Below, piece by piece: positions 1 through 15,000 of a stretch of 64,000 bases of DNA; within the stretch, counting starts at the first letter, position 1; every line of letters starts with the position of its first letter. Under the pieces are notes generated by a model, which saw only the letters and a list, made by a program, of their open reading frames with translations, did not search any database and was not told the origin of the DNA. The DNA lies in assembly GCA_950097015.1 (NCBI GenBank), contig CATNEN010000034.1, positions 1,626,501-1,690,500 on the forward strand, written 5' to 3'. The position numbers and the translations under genes were made by a program. This DNA comes from Macrostomum hystrix. Taxonomy: Eukaryota; Platyhelminthes; Macrostomidae.

Positions 1-3000
1 AGTCAAAGCCATGTCCTGGTGTTGTACACTGAGGCTGGCTCCTTCAGAAGAGGCTGCGATTCCGACGCGACTGTCACCTCTGCTGGCAGTGATGCTAGCT
101 CCATGCTGATTTCCTGAGGCAGTCAAAGCCATGTCCTGGTGTTGTACACTGAGGCTGGCTCCTTCAGAAGAGGCTGCGATTCCGACGCGACTGTCACCTC
201 TGCTGGCAGTGATGCTAGCTCCATGCTGATTTCCTGAGGCAGTCAAAGCCATGTCCTGGTGTTGTACACTGAGGCTGGCTCCTTCAGAAGAGGCTGCGAT
301 TCCGACGCGACTGTCACCTCTGCTGGCAGTGATGCTAGCTCCATGCTGATTTCCTGAGGCAGTCAAAGCCATGTCCTGGTGTTGTACACTGAGGCTGGCT
401 CCTTCAGAAGAGGCTGCGATTCCGACGCGACTGTCACCTCTGCTGGGAGTGATGCTAGCTCCATGCTGATTTCCTGAGGCAGTCAAAGCCATGTCCTGGT
501 GTTGTACACTGAGGCTGGCTCCTTCAGAAGAGGCTGCGATTCCGACGCAACTGTCACCTCTGCTGGCAGTGATGCTAGCTCCATGCTGATTTCCTGAGGC
601 AGTCAAAGCCATGTCCTGGTGTTGTACACTGAGGCTGGCTCCTTCAGAAGAGGCTGCGATTCCGACGCGACTGTCACCTCTGCTGGCAGTGAGTCTAGCG
701 CCATGCTGATTTCCTGAGGCAGTCAAAGCCATGTCCTGGTGTTGTACACTGAGGCTGGCTCCTTCAGAAGAGGCTGCGATTCCGACGCAACTGTCACCTC
801 TGCTGGCAGTGATGCTAGCTCCATGCTGATTTCCTGAGGCAGTCAAAGCCATGTCCTGGTGTTGTACACTGAGGCTGGCTCCTTCAGAAGAGGCTGCGAT
901 TCCGACGCGACTGTCACCTTTGCTGGCAGTGATGCTAGCTCCATGCTGATTTCCTGAGGCAGTCAAAGCCATGTCCTGGTGTTGTACACTGAGGCTGGCT
1001 CCTTCAGAAGAGGCTGCGATTCCGACGCAACTGTCACCTCTGCTGGCAGTGATGCTAGCTCCATGCTGATTTCCTGAGGCAGTCAAAGCCATGTCCTGGT
1101 GTTGTACACTGAGGCTGGCTCCTTCAGAAGAGGCTGCGATTCCGACGCGACTGTCACCTCTGCTGGGAGTGAGTCTAGCTCCATGCTGATTTCCTGAGGC
1201 AGTCAAAGCCATGTCCTGGTGTTGTACACTGAGGCTGGCTCCTTCAGAAGAGGCTGCGATTCCGACGCAACTGTCACCTCTGCTGGCAGTGATGCTAGCT
1301 CCATGCTGATTTCCTGAGGCAGTCAAAGCCATGTCCTGGTGTTGTACACTGAGGCTGGCTCCTTCAGAAGAGGCTGCGATTCCGACGCGACTGTCACCTC
1401 TGCTGGCAGTGAGTCTAGCGCCATGCTGATTTCCTGAGGCAGTCAAAGCCATGTCCTGGTGTTGTACACTGAGGCTGGCTCCTTCAGAAGAGGCTCCGAT
1501 TCCGACGCGACTGTCACCTTTGCTGGCAGTGATGCTAGCTCCATGCTGATTTCCTGAGGCAGTCAAAGCCATGTCCTGGTGTTGTACACTGAGGCTGGCT
1601 CCTTCAGAAGAGGCTGCGATTCCGACGCGACTGTCACCTTTGCTGGCAGTGATGCTAGCTCCATGCTGATTTCCTGAGGCAGTCAAAGCCATGTCCTGGT
1701 GTTGTACACTGAGGCTGGCTCCTTCAGAAGAGGCTGCGATTCCGACGCGACTGTCACCTTTGCTGGCAGTGATGCTAGCTCCATGCTGATTTCCTGAGGC
1801 AGTCAAAGCCATGTCCTGGTGTTGTACACTGAGGCTGGCTCCTTCAGAAGAGGCTGCGATTCCGACGCGACTGTCACCTCTGCTGGCAGTGATGCTAGCT
1901 CCATGCTGATTTCCTGAGGCAGTCAAAGCCATGTCCTGGTGTTGTACACTGAGGCTGGCTCCTTCAGAAGAGGCTGCGATTCCGACGCGACTGTCACCTC
2001 TGCTGGCAGTGATGCTAGCTCCATGCTGATTTCCTGAGGCAGTCAAAGCCATGTCCTGGTGTTGTACACTGAGGCTGGCTCCTTCAGAAGAGGCTGCGAT
2101 TCCGACGCGACTGTCACCTTTGCTGGCAGTGATGCTAGCTCCATGCTGATTTCCTGAGGCAGTCAAAGCCATGTCCTGGTGTTGTACACTGAGGCTGGCT
2201 CCTTCAGAAGAGGCTGCGATTCCGACGCAACTGTCACCTCTGCTGGCAGTGATGCTAGCTCCATGCTGATTTCCTGAGGCAGTCAAAGCCATGTCCTGGT
2301 GTTGTACACTGAGGCTGGCTCCTTCAGAAGAGGCTGCGATTCCGACGCGACTGTCACCTCTGCTGGCAGTGAGTCTAGCGCCATGCTGATTTCCTGAGGC
2401 AGTCAAAGCCATGTCCTGGTGTTGTACACTGAGGCTGGCTCCTTCAGAAGAGGCTGCGATTCCGACGCAACTGTCACCTCTGCTGGCAGTGATGCTAGCT
2501 CCATGCTGATTTCCTGAGGCAGTCAAAGCCATGTCCTGGTGTTGTACACTGAGGCTGGCTCCTTCAGAAGAGGCTGCGATTCCGACGCGACTGTCACCTT
2601 TGCTGGCAGTGATGCTAGCTCCATGCTGATTTCCTGAGGCAGTCAAAGCCATGTCCTGGTGTTGTACACTGAGGCTGGCTCCTTCAGAAGAGGCTGCGAT
2701 TCCGACGCAACTGTCACCTCTGCTGGCAGTGATGCTAGCTCCATGCTGATTTCCTGAGGCAGTCAAAGCCATGTCCTGGTGTTGTACACTGAGGCTGGCT
2801 CCTTCAGAAGAGGCTGCGATTCCGACGCGACTGTCACCTCTGCTGGGAGTGAGTCTAGCTCCATGCTGATTTCCTGAGGCAGTCAAAGCCATGTCCTGGT
2901 GTTGTACACTGAGGCTGGCTCCTTCAGAAGAGGCTGCGATTCCGACGCAACTGTCACCTCTGCTGGCAGTGATGCTAGCTCCATGCTGATTTCCTGAGGC

Positions 3001-6000
3001 AGTCAAAGCCATGTCCTGGTGTTGTACACTGAGGCTGGCTCCTTCAGAAGAGGCTGCGATTCCGACGCGACTGTCACCTCTGCTGGCAGTGAGTCTAGCG
3101 CCATGCTGATTTCCTGAGGCAGTCAAAGCCATGTCCTGGTGTTGTACACTGAGGCTGGCTCCTTCAGAAGAGGCTGCGATTCCGACGCAACTGTCACCTC
3201 TGCTGGCAGTGATGCTAGCTCCATGCTGATTTCCTGAGGCAGTCAAAGCCATGTCCTGGTGTTGTACACTGAGGCTGGCTCCTTCAGAAGAGGCTGCGAT
3301 TCCGACGCAACTGTCACCTCTGCTGGCAGTGATGCTAGCTCCATGCTGATTTCCTGAGGCAGTCAAAGCCATGTCCTGGTGTTGTACACTGAGGCTGGCT
3401 CCTTCAGAAGAGGCTGCGATTCCGACGCGACTGTCACCTTTGCTGGCAGTGATGCTAGCTCCATGCTGATTTCCTGAGGCAGTCAAAGCCATGTCCTGGT
3501 GTTGTACACTGAGGCTGGCTCCTTCAGAAGAGGCTGCGATTCCGACGCGACTGTCACCTCTGCTGGCAGTGATGCTAGCTCCATGCTGATTTCCTGAGGC
3601 AGTCAAAGCCATGTCCTGGTGTTGTACACTGAGGCTGGCTCCTTCAGAAGAGGCTGCGATTCCGACGCGACTGTCACCTCTGCTGGCAGTGATGCTAGCT
3701 CCATGCTGATTTCCTGAGGCAGTCAAAGCCATGTCCTGGTGTTGTACACTGAGGCTGGCTCCTTCAGAAGAGGCTCCGATTCCGACGCGACTGTCACCTT
3801 TGCTGGCAGTGATGCTAGCTCCATGCTGATTTCCTGAGGCAGTCAAAGCCATGTCCTGGTGTTGTACACTGAGGCTGGCTCCTTCAGAAGAGGCTCCGAT
3901 TCCGACGCGACTGTCACCTTTGCTGGCAGTGATGCTAGCTCCATGCTGATTTCCTGAGGCAGTCAAAGCCATGTCCTGGTGTTGTACACTGAGGCTGGCT
4001 CCTTCAGAAGAGGCTGCGATTCCGACGCGACTGTCACCTTTGCTGGCAGTGATGCTAGCTCCATGCTGATTTCCTGAGGCAGTCAAAGCCATGTCCTGGT
4101 GTTGTACACTGAGGCTGGCTCCTTCAGAAGAGGCTGCGATTCCGACGCGACTGTCACCTCTGCTGGCAGTGATGCTAGCTCCATGCTGATTTCCTGAGGC
4201 AGTCAAAGCCATGTCCTGGTGTTGTACACTGAGGCTGGCTCCTTCAGAAGAGGCTGCGATTCCGACGCGACTGTCACCTCTGCTGGCAGTGATGCTAGCT
4301 CCATGCTGATTTCCTGAGGCAGTCAAAGCCATGTCCTGGTGTTGTACACTGAGGCTGGCTCCTTCAGAAGAGGCTCCGATTCCGACGCGACTGTCACCTT
4401 TGCTGGCAGTGATGCTAGCTCCATGCTGATTTCCTGAGGCAGTCAAAGCCATGTCCTGGTGTTGTACACTGAGGCTGGCTCCTTCAGAAGAGGCTCCGAT
4501 TCCGACGCGACTGTCACCTTTGCTGGCAGTGATGCTAGCTCCATGCTGATTTCCTGAGGCAGTCAAAGCCATGTCCTGGTGTTGTACACTGAGGCTGGCT
4601 CCTTCAGAAGAGGCTGCGATTCCGACGCGACTGTCACCTTTGCTGGCAGTGATGCTAGCTCCATGCTGATTTCCTGAGGCAGTCAAAGCCATGTCCTGGT
4701 GTTGTACACTGAGGCTGGCTCCTTCAGAAGAGGCTGCGATTCCGACGCGACTGTCACCTCTGCTGGCAGTGATGCTAGCTCCATGCTGATTTCCTGAGGC
4801 AGTCAAAGCCATGTCCTGGTGTTGTACACTGAGGCTGGCTCCTTCAGAAGAGGCTGCGATTCCGACGCGACTGTCACCTCTGCTGGCAGTGATGCTAGCT
4901 CCATGCTGATTTCCTGAGGCAGTCAAAGCCATGTCCTGGTGTTGTACACTGAGGCTGGCTCCTTCAGAAGAGGCTGCGATTCCGACGCGACTGTCACCTC
5001 TGCTGGCAGTGATGCTAGCTCCATGCTGATTTCCTGAGGCAGTCAAAGCCATGTCCTGGTGTTGTACACTGAGGCTGGCTCCTTCAGAAGAGGCTGCGAT
5101 TCCGACGCGACTGTCACCTCTGCTGGCAGTGATGCTAGCTCCATGCTGATTTCCTGAGGCAGTCAAAGCCATGTCCTGGTGTTGTACACTGAGGCTGGCT
5201 CCTTCAGAAGAGGCTGCGATTCCGACGCAACTGTCACCTCTGCTGGCAGTGATGCTAGCTCCATGCTGATTTCCTGAGGCAGTCAAAGCCATGTCCTGGT
5301 GTTGTACACTGAGGCTGGCTCCTTCAGAAGAGGCTGCGATTCCGACGCGACTGTCACCTCTGCTGGCAGTGAGTCTAGCGCCATGCTGATTTCCTGAGGC
5401 AGTCAAAGCCATGTCCTGGTGTTGTACACTGAGGCTGGCTCCTTCAGAAGAGGCTGCGATTCCGACGCAACTGTCACCTCTGCTGGCAGTGATGCTAGCT
5501 CCATGCTGATTTCCTGAGGCAGTCAAAGCCATGTCCTGGTGTTGTACACTGAGGCTGGCTCCTTCAGAAGAGGCTGCGATTCCGACGCAACTGTCACCTC
5601 TGCTGGCAGTGATGCTAGCTCCATGCTGATTTCCTGAGGCAGTCAAAGCCATGTCCTGGTGTTGTACACTGAGGCTGGCTCCTTCAGAAGAGGCTGCGAT
5701 TCCGACGCGACTGTCACCTTTGCTGGCAGTGATGCTAGCTCCATGCTGATTTCCTGAGGCAGTCAAAGCCATGTCCTGGTGTTGTACACTGAGGCTGGCT
5801 CCTTCAGAAGAGGCTGCGATTCCGACGCGACTGTCACCTCTGCTGGCAGTGATGCTAGCTCCATGCTGATTTCCTGAGGCAGTCAAAGCCATGTCCTGGT
5901 GTTGTACACTGAGGCTGGCTCCTTCAGAAGAGGCTGCGATTCCGACGCGACTGTCACCTCTGCTGGCAGTGATGCTAGCTCCATGCTGATTTCCTGAGGC

Positions 6001-9000
6001 AGTCAAAGCCATGTCCTGGTGTTGTACACTGAGGCTGGCTCCTTCAGAAGAGGCTCCGATTCCGACGCGACTGTCACCTTTGCTGGCAGTGATGCTAGCT
6101 CCATGCTGATTTCCTGAGGCAGTCAAAGCCATGTCCTGGTGTTGTACACTGAGGCTGGCTCCTTCAGAAGAGGCTGCGATTCCGACGCGACTGTCACCTT
6201 TGCTGGCAGTGATGCTAGCTCCATGCTGATTTCCTGAGGCAGTCAAAGCCATGTCCTGGTGTTGTACACTGAGGCTGGCTCCTTCAGAAGAGGCTGCGAT
6301 TCCGACGCGACTGTCACCTCTGCTGGCAGTGATGCTAGCTCCATGCTGATTTCCTGAGGCAGTCAAAGCCATGTCCTGGTGTTGTACACTGAGGCTGGCT
6401 CCTTCAGAAGAGGCTGCGATTCCGACGCGACTGTCACCTCTGCTGGCAGTGATGCTAGCTCCATGCTGATTTCCTGAGGCAGTCAAAGCCATGTCCTGGT
6501 GTTGTACACTGAGGCTGGCTCCTTCAGAAGAGGCTCCGATTCCGACGCGACTGTCACCTTTGCTGGCAGTGATGCTAGCTCCATGCTGATTTCCTGAGGC
6601 AGTCAAAGCCATGTCCTGGTGTTGTACACTGAGGCTGGCTCCTTCAGAAGAGGCTGCGATTCCGACGCGACTGTCACCTTTGCTGGCAGTGATGCTAGCT
6701 CCATGCTGATTTCCTGAGGCAGTCAAAGCCATGTCCTGGTGTTGTACACTGAGGCTGGCTCCTTCAGAAGAGGCTGCGATTCCGACGCGACTGTCACCTC
6801 TGCTGGCAGTGATGCTAGCTCCATGCTGATTTCCTGAGGCAGTCAAAGCCATGTCCTGGTGTTGTACACTGAGGCTGGCTCCTTCAGAAGAGGCTGCGAT
6901 TCCGACGCGACTGTCACCTCTGCTGGCAGTGATGCTAGCTCCATGCTGATTTCCTGAGGCAGTCAAAGCCATGTCCTGGTGTTGTACACTGAGGCTGGCT
7001 CCTTCAGAAGAGGCTGCGATTCCGACGCGACTGTCACCTCTGCTGGCAGTGATGCTAGCTCCATGCTGATTTCCTGAGGCAGTCAAAGCCATGTCCTGGT
7101 GTTGTACACTGAGGCTGGCTCCTTCAGAAGAGGCTGCGATTCCGACGCGACTGTCACCTCTGCTGGGAGTGATGCTAGCTCCATGCTGATTTCCTGAGGC
7201 AGTCAAAGCCATGTCCTGGTGTTGTACACTGAGGCTGGCTCCTTCAGAAGAGGCTGCGATTCCGACGCAACTGTCACCTCTGCTGGCAGTGATGCTAGCT
7301 CCATGCTGATTTCCTGAGGCAGTCAAAGCCATGTCCTGGTGTTGTACACTGAGGCTGGCTCCTTCAGAAGAGGCTGCGATTCCGACGCGACTGTCACCTC
7401 TGCTGGCAGTGAGTCTAGCGCCATGCTGATTTCCTGAGGCAGTCAAAGCCATGTCCTGGTGTTGTACACTGAGGCTGGCTCCTTCAGAAGAGGCTGCGAT
7501 TCCGACGCAACTGTCACCTCTGCTGGCAGTGATGCTAGCTCCATGCTGATTTCCTGAGGCAGTCAAAGCCATGTCCTGGTGTTGTACACTGAGGCTGGCT
7601 CCTTCAGAAGAGGCTGCGATTCCGACGCGACTGTCACCTTTGCTGGCAGTGATGCTAGCTCCATGCTGATTTCCTGAGGCAGTCAAAGCCATGTCCTGGT
7701 GTTGTACACTGAGGCTGGCTCCTTCAGAAGAGGCTGCGATTCCGACGCAACTGTCACCTCTGCTGGCAGTGATGCTAGCTCCATGCTGATTTCCTGAGGC
7801 AGTCAAAGCCATGTCCTGGTGTTGTACACTGAGGCTGGCTCCTTCAGAAGAGGCTGCGATTCCGACGCAACTGTCACCTCTGCTGGCAGTGATGCTAGCT
7901 CCATGCTGATTTCCTGAGGCAGTCAAAGCCATGTCCTGGTGTTGTACACTGAGGCTGGCTCCTTCAGAAGAGGCTGCGATTCCGACGCGACTGTCACCTC
8001 TGCTGGCAGTGATGCTAGCTCCATGCTGATTTCCTGAGGCAGTCAAAGCCATGTCCTGGTGTTGTACACTGAGGCTGGCTCCTTCAGAAGAGGCTCCGAT
8101 TCCGACGCGACTGTCACCTTTGCTGGCAGTGATGCTAGCTCCATGCTGATTTCCTGAGGCAGTCAAAGCCATGTCCTGGTGTTGTACACTGAGGCTGGCT
8201 CCTTCAGAAGAGGCTGCGATTCCGACGCGACTGTCACCTTTGCTGGCAGTGATGCTAGCGCCATGCTGATTTCCTGAGGCAGTCAAAGCCATGTCCTGGT
8301 GTTGTACACTGAGGCTGGCTCCTTCAGAAGAGGCTGCGATTCCGACGCGACTGTCACCTCTGCTGGCAGTGATGCTAGCTCCATGCTGATTTCCTGAGGC
8401 AGTCAAAGCCATGTCCTGGTGTTGTACACTGAGGCTGGCTCCTTCAGAAGAGGCTCCGATTCCGACGCGACTGTCACCTTTGCTGGCAGTGATGCTAGCT
8501 CCATGCTGATTTCCTGAGGCAGTCAAAGCCATGTCCTGGTGTTGTACACTGAGGCTGGCTCCTTCAGAAGAGGCTCCGATTCCGACGCGACTGTCACCTT
8601 TGCTGGCAGTGATGCTAGCTCCATGCTGATTTCCTGAGGCAGTCAAAGCCATGTCCTGGTGTTGTACACTGAGGCTGGCTCCTTCAGAAGAGGCTGCGAT
8701 TCCGACGCGACTGTCACCTTTGCTGGCAGTGATGCTAGCTCCATGCTGATTTCCTGAGGCAGTCAAAGCCATGTCCTGGTGTTGTACACTGAGGCTGGCT
8801 CCTTCAGAAGAGGCTGCGATTCCGACGCGACTGTCACCTCTGCTGGCAGTGATGCTAGCTCCATGCTGATTTCCTGAGGCAGTCAAAGCCATGTCCTGGT
8901 GTTGTACACTGAGGCTGGCTCCTTCAGAAGAGGCTGCGATTCCGACGCAACTGTCACCTCTGCTGGCAGTGATGCTAGCTCCATGCTGATTTCCTGAGGC

Positions 9001-12000
9001 AGTCAAAGCCATGTCCTGGTGTTGTACACTGAGGCTGGCTCCTTCAGAAGAGGCTGCGATTCCGACGCGACTGTCACCTCTGCTGGCAGTGATGCTAGCT
9101 CCATGCTGATTTCCTGAGGCAGTCAAAGCCATGTCCTGGTGTTGTACACTGAGGCTGGCTCCTTCAGAAGAGGCTGCGATTCCGACGCGACTGTCACCTC
9201 TGCTGGCAGTGATGCTAGCTCCATGCTGATTTCCTGAGGCAGTCAAAGCCATGTCCTGGTGTTGTACACTGAGGCTGGCTCCTTCAGAAGAGGCTGCGAT
9301 TCCGACGCGACTGTCACCTCTGCTGGCAGTGATGCTAGCTCCATGCTGATTTCCTGAGGCAGTCAAAGCCATGTCCTGGTGTTGTACACTGAGGCTGGCT
9401 CCTTCAGAAGAGGCTGCGATTCCGACGCAACTGTCACCTCTGCTGGCAGTGATGCTAGCTCCATGCTGATTTCCTGAGGCAGTCAAAGCCATGTCCTGGT
9501 GTTGTACACTGAGGCTGGCTCCTTCAGAAGAGGCTGCGATTCCGACGCGACTGTCACCTTTGCTGGCAGTGATGCTAGCTCCATGCTGATTTCCTGAGGC
9601 AGTCAAAGCCATGTCCTGGTGTTGTACACTGAGGCTGGCTCCTTCAGAAGAGGCTGCGATTCCGACGCGACTGTCACCTCTGCTGGCAGTGATGCTAGCT
9701 CCATGCTGATTTCCTGAGGCAGTCAAAGCCATGTCCTGGTGTTGTACACTGAGGCTGGCTCCTTCAGAAGAGGCTGCGATTCCGACGCAACTGTCACCTC
9801 TGCTGGCAGTGATGCTAGCTCCATGCTGATTTCCTGAGGCAGTCAAAGCCATGTCCTGGTGTTGTACACTGAGGCTGGCTCCTTCAGAAGAGGCTGCGAT
9901 TCCGACGCGACTGTCACCTCTGCTGGCAGTGAGTCTAGCGCCATGCTGATTTCCTGAGGCAGTCAAAGCCATGTCCTGGTGTTGTACACTGAGGCTGGCT
10001 CCTTCAGAAGAGGCTGCGATTCCGACGCAACTGTCACCTCTGCTGGCAGTGATGCTAGCTCCATGCTGATTTCCTGAGGCAGTCAAAGCCATGTCCTGGT
10101 GTTGTACACTGAGGCTGGCTCCTTCAGAAGAGGCTCCGATTCCGACGCGACTGTCACCTTTGCTGGCAGTGATGCTAGCTCCATGCTGATTTCCTGAGGC
10201 AGTCAAAGCCATGTCCTGGTGTTGTACACTGAGGCTGGCTCCTTCAGAAGAGGCTGCGATTCCGACGCGACTGTCACCTTTGCTGGCAGTGATGCTAGCT
10301 CCATGCTGATTTCCTGAGGCAGTCAAAGCCATGTCCTGGTGTTGTACACTGAGGCTGGCTCCTTCAGAAGAGGCTCCGATTCCGACGCGACTGTCACCTT
10401 TGCTGGCAGTGATGCTAGCTCCATGCTGATTTCCTGAGGCAGTCAAAGCCATGTCCTGGTGTTGTACACTGAGGCTGGCTCCTTCAGAAGAGGCTGCGAT
10501 TCCGACGCGACTGTCACCTTTGCTGGCAGTGATGCTAGCTCCATGCTGATTTCCTGAGGCAGTCAAAGCCATGTCCTGGTGTTGTACACTGAGGCTGGCT
10601 CCTTCAGAAGAGGCTGCGATTCCGACGCGACTGTCACCTCTGCTGGCAGTGATGCTAGCTCCATGCTGATTTCCTGAGGCAGTCAAAGCCATGTCCTGGT
10701 GTTGTACACTGAGGCTGGCTCCTTCAGAAGAGGCTGCGATTCCGACGCAACTGTCACCTCTGCTGGCAGTGATGCTAGCTCCATGCTGATTTCCTGAGGC
10801 AGTCAAAGCCATGTCCTGGTGTTGTACACTGAGGCTGGCTCCTTCAGAAGAGGCTGCGATTCCGACGCGACTGTCACCTTTGCTGGCAGTGATGCTAGCT
10901 CCATGCTGATTTCCTGAGGCAGTCAAAGCCATGTCCTGGTGTTGTACACTGAGGCTGGCTCCTTCAGAAGAGGCTGCGATTCCGACGCGACTGTCACCTC
11001 TGCTGGCAGTGATGCTAGCTCCATGCTGATTTCCTGAGGCAGTCAAAGCCATGTCCTGGTGTTGTACACTGAGGCTGGCTCCTTCAGAAGAGGCTGCGAT
11101 TCCGACGCAACTGTCACCTCTGCTGGCAGTGATGCTAGCTCCATGCTGATTTCCTGAGGCAGTCAAAGCCATGTCCTGGTGTTGTACACTGAGGCTGGCT
11201 CCTTCAGAAGAGGCTGCGATTCCGACGCGACTGTCACCTCTGCTGGCAGTGATGCTAGCTCCATGCTGATTTCCTGAGGCAGTCAAAGCCATGTCCTGGT
11301 GTTGTACACTGAGGCTGGCTCCTTCAGAAGAGGCTGCGATTCCGACGCGACTGTCACCTCTGCTGGCAGTGATGCTAGCTCCATGCTGATTTCCTGAGGC
11401 AGTCAAAGCCATGTCCTGGTGTTGTACACTGAGGCTGGCTCCTTCAGAAGAGGCTGCGATTCCGACGCAACTGTCACCTCTGCTGGCAGTGATGCTAGCT
11501 CCATGCTGATTTCCTGAGGCAGTCAAAGCCATGTCCTGGTGTTGTACACTGAGGCTGGCTCCTTCAGAAGAGGCTGCGATTCCGACGCGACTGTCACCTC
11601 TGCTGGCAGTGATGCTAGCTCCATGCTGATTTCCTGAGGCAGTCAAAGCCATGTCCTGGTGTTGTACACTGAGGCTGGCTCCTTCAGAAGAGGCTGCGAT
11701 TCCGACGCGACTGTCACCTTTGCTGGCAGTGATGCTAGCGCCATGCTGATTTCCTGAGGCAGTCAAAGCCATGTCCTGGTGTTGTACACTGAGGCTGGCT
11801 CCTTCAGAAGAGGCTGCGATTCCGACGCGACTGTCACCTCTGCTGGCAGTGATGCTAGCTCCATGCTGATTTCCTGAGGCAGTCAAAGCCATGTCCTGGT
11901 GTTGTACACTGAGGCTGGCTCCTTCAGAAGAGGCTGCGATTCCGACGCGACTGTCACCTCTGCTGGCAGTGATGCTAGCTCCATGCTGATTTCCTGAGGC

Positions 12001-15000
12001 AGTCAAAGCCATGTCCTGGTGTTGTACACTGAGGCTGGCTCCTTCAGAAGAGGCTGCGATTCCGACGCAACTGTCACCTCTGCTGGCAGTGATGCTAGCT
12101 CCATGCTGATTTCCTGAGGCAGTCAAAGCCATGTCCTGGTGTTGTACACTGAGGCTGGCTCCTTCAGAAGAGGCTGCGATTCCGACGCGACTGTCACCTC
12201 TGCTGGCAGTGATGCTAGCTCCATGCTGATTTCCTGAGGCAGTCAAAGCCATGTCCTGGTGTTGTACACTGAGGCTGGCTCCTTCAGAAGAGGCTGCGAT
12301 TCCGACGCGACTGTCACCTCTGCTGGCAGTGATGCTAGCTCCATGCTGATTTCCTGAGGCAGTCAAAGCCATGTCCTGGTGTTGTACACTGAGGCTGGCT
12401 CCTTCAGAAGAGGCTGCGATTCCGACGCGACTGTCACCTCTGCTGGCAGTGATGCTAGCTCCATGCTGATTTCCTGAGGCAGTCAAAGCCATGTCCTGGT
12501 GTTGTACACTGAGGCTGGCTCCTTCAGAAGAGGCTGCGATTCCGACGCGACTGTCACCTTTGCTGGCAGTGATGCTAGCTCCATGCTGATTTCCTGAGGC
12601 AGTCAAAGCCATGTCCTGGTGTTGTACACTGAGGCTGGCTCCTTCAGAAGAGGCTGCGATTCCGACGCGACTGTCACCTTTGCTGGCAGTGATGCTAGCT
12701 CCATGCTGATTTCCTGAGGCAGTCAAAGCCATGTCCTGGTGTTGTACACTGAGGCTGGCTCCTTCAGAAGAGGCTCCGATTCCGACGCGACTGTCACCTT
12801 TGCTGGCAGTGATGCTAGCTCCATGCTGATTTCCTGAGGCAGTCAAAGCCATGTCCTGGTGTTGTACACTGAGGCTGGCTCCTTCAGAAGAGGCTGCGAT
12901 TCCGACGCGACTGTCACCTTTGCTGGCAGTGATGCTAGCTCCATGCTGATTTCCTGAGGCAGTCAAAGCCATGTCCTGGTGTTGTACACTGAGGCTGGCT
13001 CCTTCAGAAGAGGCTGCGATTCCGACGCGACTGTCACCTCTGCTGGCAGTGATGCTAGCTCCATGCTGATTTCCTGAGGCAGTCAAAGCCATGTCCTGGT
13101 GTTGTACACTGAGGCTGGCTCCTTCAGAAGAGGCTGCGATTCCGACGCAACTGTCACCTCTGCTGGCAGTGATGCTAGCTCCATGCTGATTTCCTGAGGC
13201 AGTCAAAGCCATGTCCTGGTGTTGTACACTGAGGCTGGCTCCTTCAGAAGAGGCTGCGATTCCGACGCGACTGTCACCTCTGCTGGCAGTGATGCTAGCT
13301 CCATGCTGATTTCCTGAGGCAGTCAAAGCCATGTCCTGGTGTTGTACACTGAGGCTGGCTCCTTCAGAAGAGGCTGCGATTCCGACGCGACTGTCACCTC
13401 TGCTGGCAGTGATGCTAGCTCCATGCTGATTTCCTGAGGCAGTCAAAGCCATGTCCTGGTGTTGTACACTGAGGCTGGCTCCTTCAGAAGAGGCTGCGAT
13501 TCCGACGCGACTGTCACCTCTGCTGGCAGTGAGTCTAGCGCCATGCTGATTTCCTGAGGCAGTCAAAGCCATGTCCTGGTGTTGTACACTGAGGCTGGCT
13601 CCTTCAGAAGAGGCTGCGATTCCGACGCAACTGTCACCTCTGCTGGCAGTGATGCTAGCTCCATGCTGATTTCCTGAGGCAGTCAAAGCCATGTCCTGGT
13701 GTTGTACACTGAGGCTGGCTCCTTCAGAAGAGGCTGCGATTCCGACGCGACTGTCACCTTTGCTGGCAGTGATGCTAGCTCCATGCTGATTTCCTGAGGC
13801 AGTCAAAGCCATGTCCTGGTGTTGTACACTGAGGCTGGCTCCTTCAGAAGAGGCTGCGATTCCGACGCAACTGTCACCTCTGCTGGCAGTGATGCTAGCT
13901 CCATGCTGATTTCCTGAGGCAGTCAAAGCCATGTCCTGGTGTTGTACACTGAGGCTGGCTCCTTCAGAAGAGGCTGCGATTCCGACGCAACTGTCACCTC
14001 TGCTGGCAGTGATGCTAGCTCCATGCTGATTTCCTGAGGCAGTCAAAGCCATGTCCTGGTGTTGTACACTGAGGCTGGCTCCTTCAGAAGAGGCTGCGAT
14101 TCCGACGCGACTGTCACCTTTGCTGGCAGTGATGCTAGCTCCATGCTGATTTCCTGAGGCAGTCAAAGCCATGTCCTGGTGTTGTACACTGAGGCTGGCT
14201 CCTTCAGAAGAGGCTGCGATTCCGACGCGACTGTCACCTTTGCTGGCAGTGATGCTAGCGCCATGCTGATTTCCTGAGGCAGTCAAAGCCATGTCCTGGT
14301 GTTGTACACTGAGGCTGGCTCCTTCAGAAGAGGCTGCGATTCCGACGCGACTGTCACCTCTGCTGGCAGTGATGCTAGCTCCATGCTGATTTCCTGAGGC
14401 AGTCAAAGCCATGTCCTGGTGTTGTACACTGAGGCTGGCTCCTTCAGAAGAGGCTCCGATTCCGACGCGACTGTCACCTTTGCTGGCAGTGATGCTAGCT
14501 CCATGCTGATTTCCTGAGGCAGTCAAAGCCATGTCCTGGTGTTGTACACTGAGGCTGGCTCCTTCAGAAGAGGCTCCGATTCCGACGCGACTGTCACCTT
14601 TGCTGGCAGTGATGCTAGCTCCATGCTGATTTCCTGAGGCAGTCAAAGCCATGTCCTGGTGTTGTACACTGAGGCTGGCTCCTTCAGAAGAGGCTGCGAT
14701 TCCGACGCGACTGTCACCTTTGCTGGCAGTGATGCTAGCTCCATGCTGATTTCCTGAGGCAGTCAAAGCCATGTCCTGGTGTTGTACACTGAGGCTGGCT
14801 CCTTCAGAAGAGGCTGCGATTCCGACGCGACTGTCACCTCTGCTGGCAGTGATGCTAGCTCCATGCTGATTTCCTGAGGCAGTCAAAGCCATGTCCTGGT
14901 GTTGTACACTGAGGCTGGCTCCTTCAGAAGAGGCTGCGATTCCGACGCAACTGTCACCTCTGCTGGCAGTGATGCTAGCTCCATGCTGATTTCCTGAGGC